NCBI RefSeq assembly: GCF_037042905.1
Contig: NC_087257.1
Location: 19,860,001 to 19,924,000 of the forward strand
Length of the DNA: 64,000 bases
Reading direction: 5' to 3'
Source of the DNA: Lytechinus pictus
Taxonomy: Eukaryota > Echinodermata > Echinoidea > Temnopleuroida > Toxopneustidae
Positions 33,001 through 40,289 of this stretch are shown here, piece by piece. The notes under the pieces are model-generated. The model did no database searches, was not told the DNA's origin, and saw nothing but the letters and a program-made list of their open reading frames with translations. The translations under genes and the position numbers were made by a program. Numbering within the stretch: the stretch's first letter is position 1; each line of letters starts with the position of its first letter.

Positions 33001-33067
33001 TTGCAATACCCGGCTCGCTTTTGACCTTTATCTGTGCAAAGCTAGGATTGGTGGCCGTTACATCCAT
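4467..33067 (-). CDS. POU6F2: POU class 6 homeodomain transcription factor, complete, ten coding exons
   Basis: Nuclear, sequence-specific DNA-binding regulator. Coding exons in transcript order: 33067-32948, 24798-24651, 13736-13630, 12704-12492, 10567-10318, 9731-9596, 9086-8968, 8031-7807, 6233-6062, 4878-4467. Every junction is AG/GT and preserves frame; the total is 1902 nt, 633 residues. The POU-specific domain is about residues 454-528 and the POU homeodomain about 543-602, with recognition-helix motif VWFCNKRQ. The homeodomain start RKRRTSFTPQALE, the NKRQ variant (other POU classes have NRRQ) and the tail NTIKKLK place it in class 6. Residues 1-440 are Gln/Ser/Thr-rich with hydrophobic Q-L-T-I-P repeats, as in POU6 activation regions. 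Family assignment is from remembered features. Invertebrates probably have one class-6 gene co-orthologous to POU6F1 and POU6F2, so the '2' is nominal. A TGA lies in frame 24 nt before the ATG. Confidence 0.9.
4851..5789 (-). repeat. ~60-bp minisatellite containing copies of the exon 10 splice acceptor
   Basis: About 15 diverged units in the intron, plus the exon edge itself as one more unit. A unit on the + strand reads ctttggtgtgatgtcaagtt, then tttcaaacctatgcaatcag, then atgagagaaatgaatgaatt. Read on the minus strand, each has a pyrimidine-containing run, TTGCATAG and then TTTGAAAAACTTGACATCAC..., which matches the start of exon 10 (FEKLDITPK). The nearest copy puts a decoy AG at 4937-4938, 58 nt before the real exon start. 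Confidence 0.9.
6062..6233 (-). CDS. POU6F2: POU6 coding exon 9, first half of POU-specific domain (residues 440-496)
   Basis: Acceptor ctcttctcag|TGAGTAAC, donor TGTAG|GTGAGG. Encodes VDGINLEEIKEFAKAFKIRR, then LSLGLTQTQVGQALSQSEGP and YSQSAIC. This is the helix-turn-helix part of the POU-specific domain, with the conserved Gln residues (TQTQVG) that contact DNA in POU proteins generally. The split Arg codon AG|A joins to exon 10. Confidence 0.95.
6287..6662. repeat. ~26-bp minisatellite with palindromic ACTAGT core
   Basis: About 14 units of the type ccattcaactagtagaattc, spaced 25-27 bp, starting some 50 bp upstream (in transcript sense) of the POU6 exon 9 acceptor. Several units are near-perfect palindromes (tcgactagtcga, caactagttg). 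I see no resemblance to exon 9. Confidence 0.85.
7807..8031 (-). CDS. POU6F2: POU6 coding exon 8 (residues 365-439)
   Basis: Acceptor cctattcag|GTCTAAAT, donor TCCAG|GTAGAG. Encodes LNAAQGTVISHIAAAQGSQS, QILPSQLVRSSVVSSQ and VSTTTATSAGNH. This is the last part of the low-complexity region. Base composition is noticeably GC-richer than the surrounding intron, as expected for real coding sequence. It joins in frame to exon 9 (SSP|V|SNMGN). Confidence 0.82.
8083..8210 (-). mobile_element. SINE-like fragment (TATATAGCGC tail)
   Basis: taataataataatgcatagg followed by tctatatagcgcaatttcca matches the tail segment of the tRNA-derived elements at 14849, 46742 and 59625. The tRNA-like head is missing. 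Confidence 0.5.
8968..9086 (-). CDS. POU6F2: POU6 coding exon 7 (residues 325-364)
   Basis: Acceptor gctgtgtag|GTCTGTGC, donor GGCAG|GTAAAA. Encodes VLVSQSSTTTSNQTSSLLAS and then HKLSNASSATALSLHGLAG. The Ser/Thr-rich low-complexity character matches its neighbours. It begins in phase 2 and ends in phase 1, both consistent with the adjoining exons. Confidence 0.78.
9596..9731 (-). CDS. POU6F2: POU6 coding exon 6 (residues 280-324)
   Basis: Acceptor gaaaaaacag|TCAGTAC, donor CACA|GTAAGA. Encodes STTAVPSLVTTQNSQALPSL and then TVTQGLMRTSANQLSLSAHG: Ser/Thr/Gln-rich, no folded domain recognised. The polypyrimidine tract is poor (A-rich before the AG), so the acceptor is the least certain edge, but frame continuity on both sides supports it. 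Confidence 0.75.
10318..10567 (-). CDS. POU6F2: POU6 coding exon 5 (residues 197-279)
   Basis: Acceptor tctcccag|GTTTTGCC, donor ACAA|GTAGGT. Encodes VLPSTLAAIPSITSNTNVV and then a Ser/Thr/Pro-rich stretch with LPLPQVLMGAG. It enters in phase 0 and leaves in phase 1. The (ATC)n tract beginning just upstream of the acceptor (+ coordinates from about 10596) gives long Asp- or Met-only reading frames that are not genes. Confidence 0.82.
10596..10858. repeat. (ATC)n / (CAT)n microsatellite
   Basis: Roughly 260 bp of imperfect trinucleotide repeat just upstream of the POU6 exon 5 acceptor. It produces poly-Asp, poly-Met and poly-Ile open frames on both strands. Confidence 0.95.
10872..11048 (-). 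mobile_element. SINE-like fragment with CTCCCTGGGGAGCATTCCAACA tail type
   Basis: Contains ttttataaagcgcctaatga, accccggtcattggatc and cttcctggggagcacattct. It parallels 58475-58803, where the same block order occurs next to a degenerate tRNA-like head. Confidence 0.5.
11131..12241. mobile_element. Non-autonomous DNA transposon with TGG target duplication
   Basis: Ends ggtggtattctggaacactg and, reversed, GGTGCCATATTCTGAACATT form an imperfect inverted repeat. Flanks are ctcc-TGG | element | TGG-att; the paralogous empty site ctcctggatt is present at about 12386. The interior is rich in tgtcata(a/t) repeats. It hosts a second element at 11791-12156. Confidence 0.65.
11791..12156. mobile_element. 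Nested element with 8-bp target duplication TGACATCC
   Basis: Starts aggggcggatccag and ends ctagatccgcttc (inverted repeat of about 12 bp with mismatches), flanked both sides by tgacatcc (11783-11790 and 12157-12164). The interior is G/C homopolymer-rich plus an (AAT)n tract at 11976-12016. The superfamily is uncertain; the 8-bp duplication would fit hAT or P-type elements. Confidence 0.65.
12492..12704 (-). CDS. POU6F2: POU6 coding exon 4, Q-rich activation repeats (residues 126-196)
   Basis: Acceptor gtccatccag|CTATCTGG, donor CTCACAG|GTACTG; exactly 71 codons. Two near-identical repeats, QQQILTLPITNA and QQQILTIPVTLA, are followed by IQFLIPTGTGGQFLASP. This is the glutamine/hydrophobic pattern of POU6 activation regions. 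The last ~16 nt and the donor are copied twice in the downstream intron (11112-11129 and 12376-12395). Confidence 0.87.
12961..13573. mobile_element. Foldback element with long inverted arms (TTAAAGGTCAAGTCCACCCC)
   Basis: Left arm tttaaaggtcaagtccaccc is mirrored by the right arm ggggtggacttgtcctttag. Homology continues inward (cttcaaaatcggatgta / catctgattttgatgaa; gcaaatgaaacagtcgacga / atgacgtcatcagtctcctc). Arms are about 250-300 bp. A second copy is at 52558-54512. Confidence 0.85.
13630..13736 (-). CDS. POU6F2: POU6 coding exon 3 (residues 90-125)
   Basis: Acceptor gtttttag|GTGGATC, donor CCAG|GTAAAG. Gln/Ser-rich: GSQVSSQAVGSQSQ, then QLLMSPSLQGAQPILANQ. It enters in phase 1 and leaves in phase 0. 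Its upstream intron begins with a microsatellite, and the inverted-repeat element at 12961-13573 lies just downstream of the donor. Confidence 0.82.
13881..14030. repeat. (ATG)n/(AAT)n microsatellite
   Basis: Imperfect trinucleotide tract just upstream of POU6 exon 3 in transcript sense, followed by a short (TA)n run at about 14088-14105. Confidence 0.9.
14849..15140 (-). mobile_element. tRNA-derived SINE
   Basis: Read on the minus strand it begins with a tRNA-like head: box A TGGTCTAGTGGTTCTGACGC near 15111-15130, box B GGTTCGAATCC at 15075-15085. A conserved body follows (gtgctgcactcgacccaggt and ggtaccggcagga) with an (ATT)n tail. It is the same family as 29790, 46742 and 59625. Confidence 0.85.
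16452..16669. mobile_element. MITE B, copy 1 (GTTTCACAAAG inverted repeats)
   Basis: Ends ctggggggtgtttcacaaag and ctttgtgaaacaccccccag are perfect inverted repeats, with further pairing aagtatgactta / taagtcatactt. Confidence 0.88.
16920..17135. mobile_element. MITE B, copy 2
   Basis: Same orientation and same internal order as the copy 250 bp upstream (tgggggctgtttcacaaaga ... atctttgcgaaacaccccc), but more diverged: it has lost most CpG sites (cgcgcgttgc became ggcgcattgc). Confidence 0.85.
18619..18986. mobile_element. Small transposon with repeated ATTATCCGCAT motif
   Basis: Left end tttcataaacccaattatgc and, reversed, the right end TTTCAGAAACCCATCCTCCA form an imperfect inverted repeat. 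The interior has at least five gcggataa / ttatccgc motifs in both orientations. The open frame across it is not gene-like. Confidence 0.6.
20165..20420. repeat. Dispersed repeat (GGGGGCCTCAGGGCAATTTTGCC type), copy 1
   Basis: tcagggcaattttgcctccc, aaatgctcaaaagatccct and cattcattgcaatttgaaag correspond block by block to 58950-59120. The reverse complement is part of the tandem units at 45940-48990. Confidence 0.6.
20430..20700. repeat. Dispersed repeat (GGGGCAATT / GGGCTATTT type), copy 1
   Basis: Blocks ttaggggcaattattttgcc, gggctatttctgtttcaagg and gtatttcctacgctgg recur in diverged form at 36560-36895 and, reversed, at 58185-58420. Confidence 0.45.
21757..22382. mobile_element. ~650-bp element with CATCCAAACC termini, copy 1
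   Basis: Starts cacccaaaccgtcctatc and ends gatacgacgatttggatgg, inverted to each other. Interior blocks (aaaatgcgcaaatcccgttc, gtcagccaaaccgt, gtttttgtacagggaaaat, aaactttgaagttgattttc) match copy 2 at 30521-31177. The 100-residue open frame inside is not conserved in copy 2. Confidence 0.7.
22800..23577. repeat. Repeat with four TGACCTTTGACCTTGGTCATGTGACC blocks
   Basis: Bounded by gcgcctctggcagtctcacc and gcgcctatagtctcactctg, with gtctcacctgcat at the start and atgcaggtgagac (its inverse) at the end. The interior is a ~145-190-bp tandem unit with blocks at about 22871, 23013, 23173 and 23365. The element resembles a dispersed marine-invertebrate repeat. Confidence 0.8.
23765..24045 (+). 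other. GC-richer island with TATA box and splice-donor-like site
   Basis: ttgtataaagggcagtt is followed by ~250 bp of unusually CpG-rich unique sequence (ggcttaaccggcgatataga, cgcatgagcgaacttttcgc) and gcactaatcag|gtgagtgtc on the + strand. It could be a solo LTR or the 5' end of a retroelement, or an intronic promoter. No coding frame is recognised. Confidence 0.3.
24073..24353. repeat. (ATT)n/(ATC)n microsatellite
   Basis: About 280 bp of ATT/ATC/TAT triplets about 300 bp downstream of the POU6 exon 2 donor. It gives poly-Ile and poly-Ser open frames. Confidence 0.95.
24651..24798 (-). CDS. POU6F2: POU6 coding exon 2 (residues 41-89)
   Basis: Acceptor tgtctag|CTTGCAGG, donor ACAG|GTCAGT (weak +4 to +6). 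Encodes LAGSVGAKPQSATDQLLLAM followed by an Ala/Ser-rich stretch. A second AG seven bases further in (cttgcag) is rejected because phase 0 would then give a stop at codon 3. The exon ends in phase 1. Confidence 0.8.
25630..25960 (-). pseudogene. Decayed non-LTR retrotransposon reverse transcriptase fragment
   Basis: On the minus strand three RT palm motifs occur in the right order in different frames: FIDLFKTFNT (about 25891-25920, equivalent to the usual F-D-L-S-K-A-F-D-T), YGVSQGSILGTLLF (about 25710-25760) and LFADD (about 25663-25680). Stops (ATG TAA TGA after the second motif) and frameshifts separate them. An RT is well supported; the clade is not determined. Confidence 0.7.
26852..27254. 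mobile_element. ~400-bp inverted-repeat element (TTAAAGAGAAATTCCAG), copy 1
   Basis: Ends cttaaagagaaattccagt and actggaatttatctttaa are inverted. Internal blocks atctagatctggtac, tttgctcatttctcagcaat-like and ttggcacatattttt match copy 2 at 42784-43182. Confidence 0.8.
28482..28543 (-). other. Candidate POU6 cassette or alternative first exon (62 nt)
   Basis: On the minus strand a strong pyrimidine tract and acceptor (ctctctctctccctcgccct, then cttatttcag|GAAGG) and a donor AAATATG|GTACGG bound 62 nt. Spliced after exon 1 it reads 18 codons and then TAA. Used as a first exon it ends ATG TTA AAT ATG in frame with exon 2. No transcript evidence. Confidence 0.3.
28707..28741. repeat. (CTA)n microsatellite
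   Basis: Short run of ACT triplets with one interruption. Confidence 0.85.
29790..30086 (+). mobile_element. tRNA-derived SINE, plus orientation
   Basis: Head gtgggccagtggattagtct (box A) and gggttcgagtccc (box B, 29835-29848), then the shared body (ttgtgctgcactcaacccag, gtgaatgggtaccc) and an (ATT)n tail. It is the only copy in the window on the + strand. Confidence 0.85.
30521..31177. mobile_element. CATCCAAACC element, copy 2
   Basis: Termini catccaaaccattgtatc and gatacaatggtttggatg are perfect 18-bp inverted repeats. An insertion relative to copy 1 lies near 30960-31030 (aaagctttcgatcctagcag). Confidence 0.8.
32755..32896. repeat. (GA)n and (TG)n simple sequence
   Basis: gagagagagatagaga near 32760 and a (TG)n run at 32871-32895, both in intron 1 close to the POU6 exon 1 donor. 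Confidence 0.85.
32948..33067 (-). CDS. POU6F2: POU6 coding exon 1 (residues 1-40)
   Basis: Starts ATG GAT GTA ACG and ends CAG|GTGAGA, phase 0. It encodes MDVTATNPSFAQ... and contains IKVKSEPG, which looks like a psi-K-x-E SUMO-acceptor consensus (inference). The start is supported by an in-frame TGA 24 nt upstream. A short upstream ORF (ATG ACT GCT CAT TAA) ends just before the start. A possible acceptor (cttatcctag) about 40 nt upstream allows for a 5'-UTR intron. Confidence 0.8.
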
Positions 33068-33424
33068 AATTAATGAGCAGTCATTGCTTCAGGAGCTGGT
33101 AGCCAACTAGGATAAGCAAGACGGACATGGGAAGGGGGTCAAAAAAGGGAAGAATATATCAACATCTATTGGAAATAAAAAATGCTGACAAAAGGTGATT
33201 CCTAGGTCTCCTAAATCTTTTCTACAAGACAATGTGATTAAGATAGACAAACAAAAGCCTGGTTGGATTATAGACACATAGGCATCGAGAGAAATCCAGA
33301 TGTTCGAAAGAAACAGAGAGATAGATAAAATATGCATTTTATTTCCAATGTAATGGGATCATTTTTTTTTCACACAAGTTCTTGGGAGACATTTTCATGA
33401 TCTAATCAAATATTTACAATCCTT

Positions 33425-33455
33425 TTCTCCTATTTGCATATTCTATATAAATCTT
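33425..33455 (-). promoter_or_regulatory. Possible POU6 promoter elements: TATA-like and octamer
   Basis: ATTTGCAT (33432-33439) is a perfect POU octamer, and ctatataaa (about 33443-33451) gives a TATA-like box on the minus strand, about 380 bp upstream of the POU6 ATG. Placement and an autoregulatory meaning are inference; AT-rich matches arise by chance. Confidence 0.2.
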
Positions 33456-33689
33456 TCTCCTCTGCACATCATAATGATTAACAAAACCAATTAGGAATTA
33501 CAAATTCTTTACATACGCCTTTTCAATCACTGTGTATTCTCTTGCAGTGTTTCACGTTATATGGAATTATAGATGTATTAAGGTGTGCATGTATGCATGC
33601 TTTATATATCAAAAGAAAAGTATGAAATTATCATGTCAAAAGAACTTTGTTAAATGATGTGAGATGTGAGAGGTTTACAGAGAAAGCAG

Positions 33690-34660
33690 GAAAAAAGTAT
33701 TGTAGAGAATCAATTAATACACTACAAAATTGCAAAAAAAATCCTTTCTATTACTGGTGATAATGATAAGTGACCAAAGTGAGAGGGGGCTTTGGAAAAA
33801 GAGTAAAGAGGAGGGAGAGAGAGGACAGAGTAAAAGGAAAGGAGAGGGAGAGATAAGAAGATAGAAAAAAAGGTAATAAGAGAGATGGAGATAAACCAAG
33901 GAAAAAAGAAATGTAGAGATATAAAATCTATGATAATCAACATACATGTAAGTTATCAATGTACAAAATGACAGAATTTCCTTTCAGTTATAATGTGTCT
34001 AATTGGTGAAAGGTGAATCATGTGATGAATTTGCCAATAAAAAACAGATGCACATGTAGATAAAGAGGGAGGGGGACAGAGAGAGGGTGATGGTTGGGAA
34101 AGAGAGTGAGAGAGAGGTAATTGAAAAGAAGGATGGAAAGAGAGAGAGAGAGAGAGCAGGGAGAAGGGTAAGGTAGAGATATAAAATCTAGGATAATCAA
34201 CTCAGATATCAATGCACTACGAAATGGCGAAACTTTCTCATGTGTGCAATAGGAAAAAAGTCAATGAGAGAAAGAGATTTATGGAAAAAGGGGGAAAGTG
34301 GAGGGAGGAGAGGGGAAGAGAGGGGAGAGAAGACAGAGGGGGAGAAAGAACTAGAGAGAAAGCAGAGAGGAGACTCAGGAGAGAAAGGTAGAGATATAAC
34401 ATATATGATAATCAACAGGAGAGATCAATGCACTAAAAAATGGCAAAACTTCCTTATGTGTGCAACTGGAAAGAAAGTGAATGAGACTGAGAGGGAGGGA
34501 TATGAAAAAAGGGGGAAGAGGAGGGAGGAGAGGGGAGGAGAAAGAGAAGCGAAGATAGGGGGAGAGGAGAGAGAGATGGAAAAAGAACTAGAGAGAAAGC
34601 AGGGAGGAGAGAAAGGGGGCGATATAAAATTTATGATAATCAGCAGTAGATATGAAAGTA
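33690..34660. repeat. ~220-260-bp tandem repeat, purine-rich, four units
   Basis: Landmark agatataaaatctatgataa tcaac recurs at about 33917, 34175, 34391 and 34621, each followed by atcaatgcactacaaaatgg and a GA-rich block. Long open frames on both strands are products of the purine/pyrimidine bias. Confidence 0.85.
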
Positions 34661-35819
34661 TTACCACAGAAAGACATCCACATTGACCAAACAAAAAATT
34701 ATATGTTTGCATTATCAATTTCTCTTATGATAATAATCACTGAACATGAATTGTATGATAAATTAACAACTAATATTACTACTATTAATGATAACATATT
34801 AACAACTATTTTTGTTGATTTCAGAGGAAGGGAACATACAAGTTACATAAGAATTCTGAAGACGTTATTGTGTCCAAGAAATTGTCTAAACATGCTACAT
34901 ATTCTTTTAATAGTCATAACATGTTATATGATTGTACCATATGATATGAATAACCCCCCAAATAATTTTTTTAAATAAATTTATGCCTTCATACCATGGT
35001 CATAACTTGTCATTACCAAAAAACAAGGCATTTAGCGAGTCATTAAAACCACTGTTTATTAAAGTACAAAATATTATTATCTACATTAAAATGAGAGATT
35101 TAGAAAAAAAGAAAATCTGCATGAGATTTCAAAGAAAACTGAATGTGAAGTGTACTATGTGTATGTAACGATTGTATCTCTCAAGCACGGCACGAATCTT
35201 GGCGAGTTTGCTCAGGGTTCGACATAGATCAATAGCACCCCATCGCAACAACGCTGGAAGATTGAGACCCTTCTACAATTACAACCCAGGCACTATCTAC
35301 AGAATGCAAACTCTGCAATTAAAATCTCACATTACCGGACTGTGCTGCCGTATTGTTCCTCGCTGCTACATCACAAAGATTGAGAGAAGAGAGTGAAAAA
35401 CACTTTCGTTGTACCAATATCTCTTACAAAAGGCCAAAGGACTTTTTCGTTCTCAGTCTTCAATTTGGGCACATTTTCACATATCTAGCTCATGTAAAAA
35501 TACATCTACTAGCATCCCATAATATCTACTAGAGTTTGAAATTCTAAACACAGAAATGTACAATTTCTATGTAATTTACATAGAAAATAATGATGGAACT
35601 GAAATTTCAGAATTTACCCATCAATAAAAAAAGAAGATCTTTTTAGGGGGGGGGGGTCAATACTCCCACCTATTGCCTCCCTTGTAAATATGATTTCAGA
35701 GTCACACTTTTTAGGTATAACATTAACATCCTTCTTCGTCTGTACTGAATATAAATTCCAAAGGAATATGATATTTTTGTGTTAGACAAGAGTTTAAATA
35801 AAAACTGAGTTTGTGCTGA

Positions 35820-36110
35820 TAAATGAAACCTGTCCTGTTAGAGATTTGTGCTTGAATTCGCTATCAAAGTTAAACCAAAACTTTAGACCAGAGCTTCATC
35901 AAACCCAGTGGCTGTTTCATAAAGCTGTTTGTAGGTTACGAGCGACTTTATGGAAGACTGGTGATCCTTTCTTGAGGTATATTATGTGCATCAAATTTTA
36001 ATTGGTGTGGATTTTGTTCCTGAGAAAGGATCACCAGTCATTCGTAAAGTCCCTCGTAACTTACGAAGAGTTTTATGAAACACCCACCTGAGTTCAGAAT
36101 ACATGCCTAT
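35820..36110. mobile_element. MITE A relic with MITE C inserted (35908-36087)
   Basis: The inner element has inverted ends gtggctgtttcataaagctg and ttttatgaaacacccac, plus paired gactggtgatcctttct / aaaggatcaccagtc. The outer fragments (ttagagatttgtgcttgaat and acctgagttcagaata) match MITE A. Confidence 0.65.
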
Positions 36111-36559
36111 GAGACAACCAGAATTGATCTTTTATGACACATGTATACATGCCAAAGAACGAAACCCACCCAAGTCCTTTCATAGTACAAGTGCTCACTC
36201 AGAGAGATCTATTTATTCTGGTGCCTTTCCATTACTTAGGGTAAGAGGTTACATCTATCACTCGGTGGCCATGAAGAAAAGCCTGCAACTGTCCTGTGCA
36301 ATGTACAAAGCAAACAATGCAAATGTATATTTCAAATGTACCTCAGAACGTAAGAGCTTCATGTAGTTTTCCTTGTAAAGTCATGGAATAAAAAGGGATA
36401 TTTTATCAAAAATCTGATCACACTAATGAGTTGTAATTAATTTCTTTAATTTGTTTTTCTATGTTGTAGAAGTAACAGCCACATAAATGCTTTTTAGTTT
36501 TTCATTTAAAGGGCAAATTTGCAATTAACTGCTAGTTGTTATAATCCCGATTGATTAAT

Positions 36560-36895
36560 ATATAGGGTAGGAAATAAGAGGAGAGCTCTATCTTTTCTTT
36601 CCACATTGGGGCAATTGTGGAAGTTTGGGGGCTGTTTCTTTCATTTTAAGGGCTGATATTTAGGGGTAACAAGCAATTATGGAGTAAAAGCAAAATATCA
36701 TTAATTATTCTGCTATGTTAGAATATTGATGTTCAATAATCTTGAATATTTTTGTGACAGAGCTTGGGGCTACTCTAGGAATAGTAGTCGCCCCAAAGCA
36801 TGTATTTTGGGGGAGCTCTAGGGGCTATTTGGGCTGTCATGAGGGCAAAATTGCCTGTCACCCTTGTGTATTTCCTATGGTGGATGAATAATTTA
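36560..36895. repeat. Dispersed repeat (GGGGCAATT type), copy 2
   Basis: Blocks ttggggcaattgtgg, tttcattttaagggctgata and gtatttcctatggtgg parallel 20430-20700. Confidence 0.45.
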
Positions 36896-37866
36896 TTTTC
36901 TTGCATGTTGAACTTGGTTCAGTGTAAAAATGGCTAACAATTCAGCTATTGAACTTGGATCAGTGTAAAAATGGCTAAAAATGGCAACTGGGTTAAGAAA
37001 GTAAAGGAAAAATTACAGAAGTAAAAATTGATAACATAAAATTGGCAGAGGTAAAAATGGAAGAGGTAAAACCAACCCCCTTATTCTAATAATCCCAGGG
37101 TAAATCTTACGTGACTATTAATAGTCTGTGAGTACTTACATGTTATTACATTCTTGATTTTCTAATAACCGTGCCTTGTAGCAGTCACAGAATGTTTCAC
37201 AATGTCTTTCCCAAAAAATAATGAATTGAACTGAATAAAATCTAATAGCGACCCTCTTCTTTGATTATGACTAGAAACCATTTTTTTGCAATTATAAAAA
37301 GAGAAGATGTAATCAAACGTTGTGAACAAATCTGTTCAATTTTGTCACCAAGAAAATGTGAAACAAAATCAGTAGGTGAATGGAGGATTAGATTTACTAC
37401 CGGTATGCATAAATGCTCTTCTCAGAGTAGTCGGCTAAGCTCAGTCTTAACTCCACGTTATAACTTAGACGAAACCTTCATTCAAAATTCCCTCGACAAA
37501 GGGGAGCCAGATAAGGAGAGGTAATGAAATGAATCTAGAAATGGCAAGATTAATACTTAATCAAGTGTTAAGTACTCAATCAGGCATTAAAGAATATGGA
37601 GGGTTTATCAAGGGAATGCTTGATGAACAATAGCAGCGTGAACTATATATTTATGAGTGGAAGCATTAGCACATTAAAACTTGTTACATTAGAAGTACAT
37701 TCTGCCCATGCTGCATCAATTCCCAGGGGTATAAGCTAAGATACAATGCATAAGATTGCATTCAAGATCCTTCTCCTGATAGATCAGCTGGAGGGGTATT
37801 TGGTGAGATTATGCGCAAGTCAAAAGCCATATCCTTTCTGGTGGAATTAACAGGATACCTGGAGGA

Positions 37867-38015
37867 TTGTGAGAGACAGATAGACAGACAGAGAAAAAGA
37901 GGATAGAGAGAGAGAAAGGAGGGAGAGTGAGAGAGAAAGACAGAGAGACAGACAGTAGACAAAGAGAGAGGGAGAGTAAGAACTAAGGAGGGACAGACAG
38001 AGAAAGACAGAATAT
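37867..38015. repeat. GA/GACA simple sequence
   Basis: gagagacagatagacagaca and similar purine-rich repeats. Confidence 0.85.
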
Positions 38016-38879
38016 ATTTTCTTCAGACATGACAAGCCCCACATTCAGACACACAATAAAAATTAGGTGTAAGAAAGTAAAGACAGTATAGCCATAGAGG
38101 AAGAATATATAACAAAATGCCAAATGAAATAGAGTAAAAACATCTTTTATAGCCATCTAAAAATTGATAACAAACAGCTTTTGCAACTTCACCTTTTTCT
38201 TTGAAGAGGTACTCAAGGTAAAACTAAACTTATTTCTACAAATTTCATATTACTAAAGCAAAGATTTGCTGAAGATGTCATCAAAAGTGACAAAATATAA
38301 TAATTTATCTAACAATAAAATTTTGATTATTTTGCTAAAATAGTTGTATGCATGTTGTTAAAAATATGTAATGAGTGAGTTGATATCACATCCCACATAA
38401 TATTACTTATTTCATTTTTGCTTTTAAGGTAAATAAAAGTTTCTCCATTGTTACAAATTAAGTTGTGGCAATCATCTCCCAACTCATCTAATCCATACAA
38501 GTCCTATGAAAATCATTACTATTTGAATGCTTACTAAAATACACTTTTTAGGAGGTATGCATTTTATTGTCACTGACTTTATATCTTTGTCATGAAGTTG
38601 AACAGATATTGAAGTCAATTTGTCTTTCCTTTTTTTCTGACACACCCAGTACAGCTAAATACAGGGCAAAGCTACATGTACAGGTGTGCGCACTCTCATC
38701 AAGCATGCTCATCAAGTGGCCATTGACTGTGTAATGAATTTGACCAGGATTTAGCACAGATATCTTTTGGTAATCCGCTGGTCCATGTCTGGTGCTTCCC
38801 AGATCCGTGCTAAATCACAGCGGACTGATTTTCAAAATTACATGACATAGCACGGACTAGCGATTTTACTGAAAGGGGC

Positions 38880-39165
38880 AAGAGAGAGAAAGAGGGAATA
38901 AGTGTAAGTGTAAGTGAGGGTGTGTGTGTGTGTGTGTGTGAAAGAGAGAGAGGGAGAGAGAGGGGGATAAGTGTGTGTGGGTGTGTGCGCGTGTGTGATA
39001 GAGAGACAAAGAGAGAGAGGGGATAAGTGTGTGTGGGTGAGGGCGCGTGTGTGTGATGGAGAGAGAGAGAGAGAGAGAGAGGAATAAGTGTGTGTGGGTG
39101 AGGGTGTGTGCGCGTGTGTGTGATAGAGAGACAGAGACAGAAAGAGGGGGGGGGGTTGCGGGTAA
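38880..39165. repeat. Alternating (GA)n and (GT)n blocks, ~90-bp higher-order unit
   Basis: Blocks of gagagagag, then ataagtgtgtgtgggtg, then gtgtgtgatagagag repeat about three times. The 140-residue Ser/His/Leu frames here are artefacts. Confidence 0.85.
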
Positions 39166-39389
39166 GTGAGAGGGAGGGTGTTAGTAGGAAGTATGCAAGC
39201 ATTTTGTGTGCGTCCACTAGTTGAATGCAACCCACGCATGATATTTGCAGACCGAGGGTACCTCACCTTTTCATCCCGTTGCATACTAATGGCCTAGAGC
39301 CTCGAGGCAAGAAATGATTGCATCCATCAGGTTCAAGATGGCAAGGAACATTCCACTACTTGTTTCTTGCTTTGTCTTTAGGAAACCTT

Positions 39390-39610
39390 TGTAATCAGTG
39401 ACACGACATTTGCTCCGGTAACACGGCACTTGCTCCAGTGACAATTGCTCGGGGTTTTATTTCGTCCAAGATGTATGATTAGAATTGCAATGGGGTTTTA
39501 TGTTAGGTTTAGTGTTAGGTTCAGGGTAGGGTATATTGCTTAAACTAGGGTTGAAGTTAGTCATTCGAATAGTGCGGCTGGAACAATTGTTGCTTGAGTA
39601 CCTTGTAATC
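39390..39610. repeat. Possible dispersed element with TTGCTCC / GGAACAATTG ends
   Basis: gacatttgctccggtaacac ... gtgcggctggaacaattgtt, with an internal ttaggtttagtgttaggttc tract. The style is that of a mobile repeat, but no second copy lies in the window. Confidence 0.3.
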
Positions 39611-40289
39611 ACTCTATACTTGTATTTCCATTTATTTCTAATGGAATTTTGAAGCCTTTCTCTGGATTTGGTATTAATACCCCAGAGGTGAATGTCACTT
39701 TTTTAATTCATTACTAAATTCCATGAATGTGTGTGCCCTGAAGTTGTCAAGATGTGTAAGATATAAAATAGAAATGTGTTTTATCAGATGACTTTCCTGA
39801 TTTTACTTCAAAAGTTTATTCATTCTGATAGGGTAATTGGTCTGCCCTGTACGAAGTGTTGCAATAGATTTAATTCAAACTCAAACTGGGATTGATCCAA
39901 AGTTGTGCAGTTAAATCAAGAAATTTGAATTTTTGATCATTCATACGTTTAGCGTGATATAAATCTATCGCAACTCTTCGTAACATGGGTCCAAGATTGC
40001 ATTTGGCAAATTAATGAAAAGGGTTATATATGCAAATCTAGCTGTTATCAAATGTGTGATTTAATCAAATGAATTCCGCACTTCTATTACTTAATTAGTA
40101 TTTTCTATATCGTCTCCGAAATAGTGCTGATATTCATGAGCCATTATAAACACGAATGACATTTATGTAGGTCCCCACTGAGTCTGGACAATTTTGCCAA
40201 CTGCTCTCATGTAAACTAGACAAATGTATTGAAGTATTTAACAATGGATATTTTTCATATTCAATAATTCAATTGCAAAGCCTCTTACC

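Noticed and set aside
38810..39284. 140-residue Ser/His/Thr-rich open frames
   Set aside because: Product of (GA)n and (GT)n simple sequence.
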